The translations under genes were made by a program, and so were the position numbers. The notes below the pieces were generated by a model, which was not told the origin of the DNA, did no database searches, and saw only the letters and a list, made by a program, of their open reading frames with translations. A stretch of DNA of 23,222 nucleotides from JAMXLO01 sp035569235 (lineage in GTDB: Bacteria > Pseudomonadota > Alphaproteobacteria > Acetobacterales > Acetobacteraceae): NCBI GenBank assembly GCA_035569235.1, contig DATMND010000255.1, positions 1 to 23,222 of the forward strand. The letters are read 5' to 3'. Numbering within the stretch: position 1 is the first letter of the stretch; the number at the start of each line of letters is the position of its first letter. Positions 22,771-23,222 of this stretch are shown in pieces.

Positions 22771-23222
22771 TTACGGCGGCCCTGCCGGGCTGACAACCGG
22801 CGCCGCGCGAGTGGCTGATGTGTGGGTGTCCCACAGGTCCGGGCGACGCTCGCGCGTCACGCGTTCGGCCTCGGCCTGGCGCCATGCGGCGACCGCCGCG
22901 TGGTGGCCCGAAAGCAGCACGTCGGGGACGCGGCGGCCCTGCCATTCGGCCGGGCGCGTGAAGTGGGGGTATTCCAGGAGGTGGTGCGCGAACGACTCCT
23001 CGGTTGCGCTCTCGGCGGCCCCCATGACGCCGGGGAGCAGGCGCACCACGACATCCAGCAGGACGAGCGCCGGGAGTTCACCGCCGGACAGCACGTAGTC
23101 GCCGATGCTGATCTCCTCCATGCCGCGAGCCTCGACGACACGCTGATCGACACCTTCGTAACGACCGCAGAGCAGGATGACGCCTGGGCTGCCGGCGTAG
23201 CGGTGCACGTCCTGCTGCGTGA
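22771..23222 (-). CDS. trmD: tRNA (guanine-N1)-methyltransferase, 5' end outside the window
   Basis: The C-terminal ~150 residues of TrmD, which methylates G37 in tRNAs using S-adenosylmethionine. Visible: LLCGRYEGVDQRVVE and EISIGDYVLSGGELPALVLL, which form the SAM-binding trefoil knot, and LEYPHFTRPAEWQGRRVPDV with VLLSGHHAAVAAWR, the interdomain and tRNA-binding part. The N-terminal portion is cut by the window edge. The C-terminal tail (ATRAAPVVSPAGPP) is low complexity. It heads the trmD-rplS-leuCDB arrangement. Confidence 0.95.
   Translation of the reverse strand, partial: TQQDVHRYAGSPGVILLCGRYEGVDQRVVEARGMEEISIGDYVLSGGELPALVLLDVVVRLLPGVMGAAESATEESFAHHLLEYPHFTRPAEWQGRRVPDVLLSGHHAAVAAWRQAEAERVTRERRPDLWDTHTSATRAAPVVSPAGPP

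Overview
The window is GC-rich, densely coded proteobacterial DNA. The order trmD-rplS-leuC-leuD-leuB, the large number of high-GC hairpin repeats and the protein flavour point to an alphaproteobacterium, most likely Rhodospirillales/Acetobacterales. That placement is inference from gene order and composition; no 16S sequence is present.

Left part (1-8.6 kb): the 5' end of pepN diverges from a D-aminoacylase-type amidohydrolase. Facing them is a long leftward operon for a branched-chain-amino-acid/amide type ABC transporter: binding protein, LivH, LivM, LivG and LivF, followed by two short-chain dehydrogenases. One of these dehydrogenases lacks the usual catalytic Ser and Lys. A 38-bp inverted repeat separates the binding-protein gene from livH. 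The set reads as import and catabolism of an acylated or D-amino-acid-like compound; the substrate is not determined by the sequence.

Middle (8.7-14 kb): a CBS-CBS-BON protein behind an FNR/FixK-like box, a GltS-type glutamate/Na+ symporter, an exported cupin and a D-2-hydroxyacid dehydrogenase. A group of three very small exported or membrane proteins follows, two of them diverged paralogues.

Accessory region (14-18.5 kb), ending at tRNA-Arg(ACG): a second FNR/FixK-like box sits in front of an exported-protein gene interrupted by an in-frame TGA. Then come a one-TM small protein, a PD-(D/E)XK nuclease, a 45-codon fragment that looks like the N-terminus of a tyrosine recombinase, a cluster of short direct repeats, a ribbon-helix-helix protein overlapping a two-TM protein, a small secreted protein, and a RelE/HigB-like toxin with its HTH antitoxin. 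The content and more A/T-rich codons suggest an eroded, horizontally acquired patch next to a tRNA.

Right part (18.6-23.2 kb): leuB, leuD and leuC (leucine biosynthesis), rplS and the 3' part of trmD, all leftward. Between leuC and leuD, in the opposite orientation, sits a tiny GIY-YIG endonuclease gene framed by perfect 37-bp inverted repeats, each of which is itself a hairpin. A third copy of the same repeat near 3.0 kb carries three compensatory stem changes. This 416-bp cassette, looking like a minimal nuclease-plus-REP mobile unit inside a biosynthetic operon, is the strongest candidate here for an under-described system.
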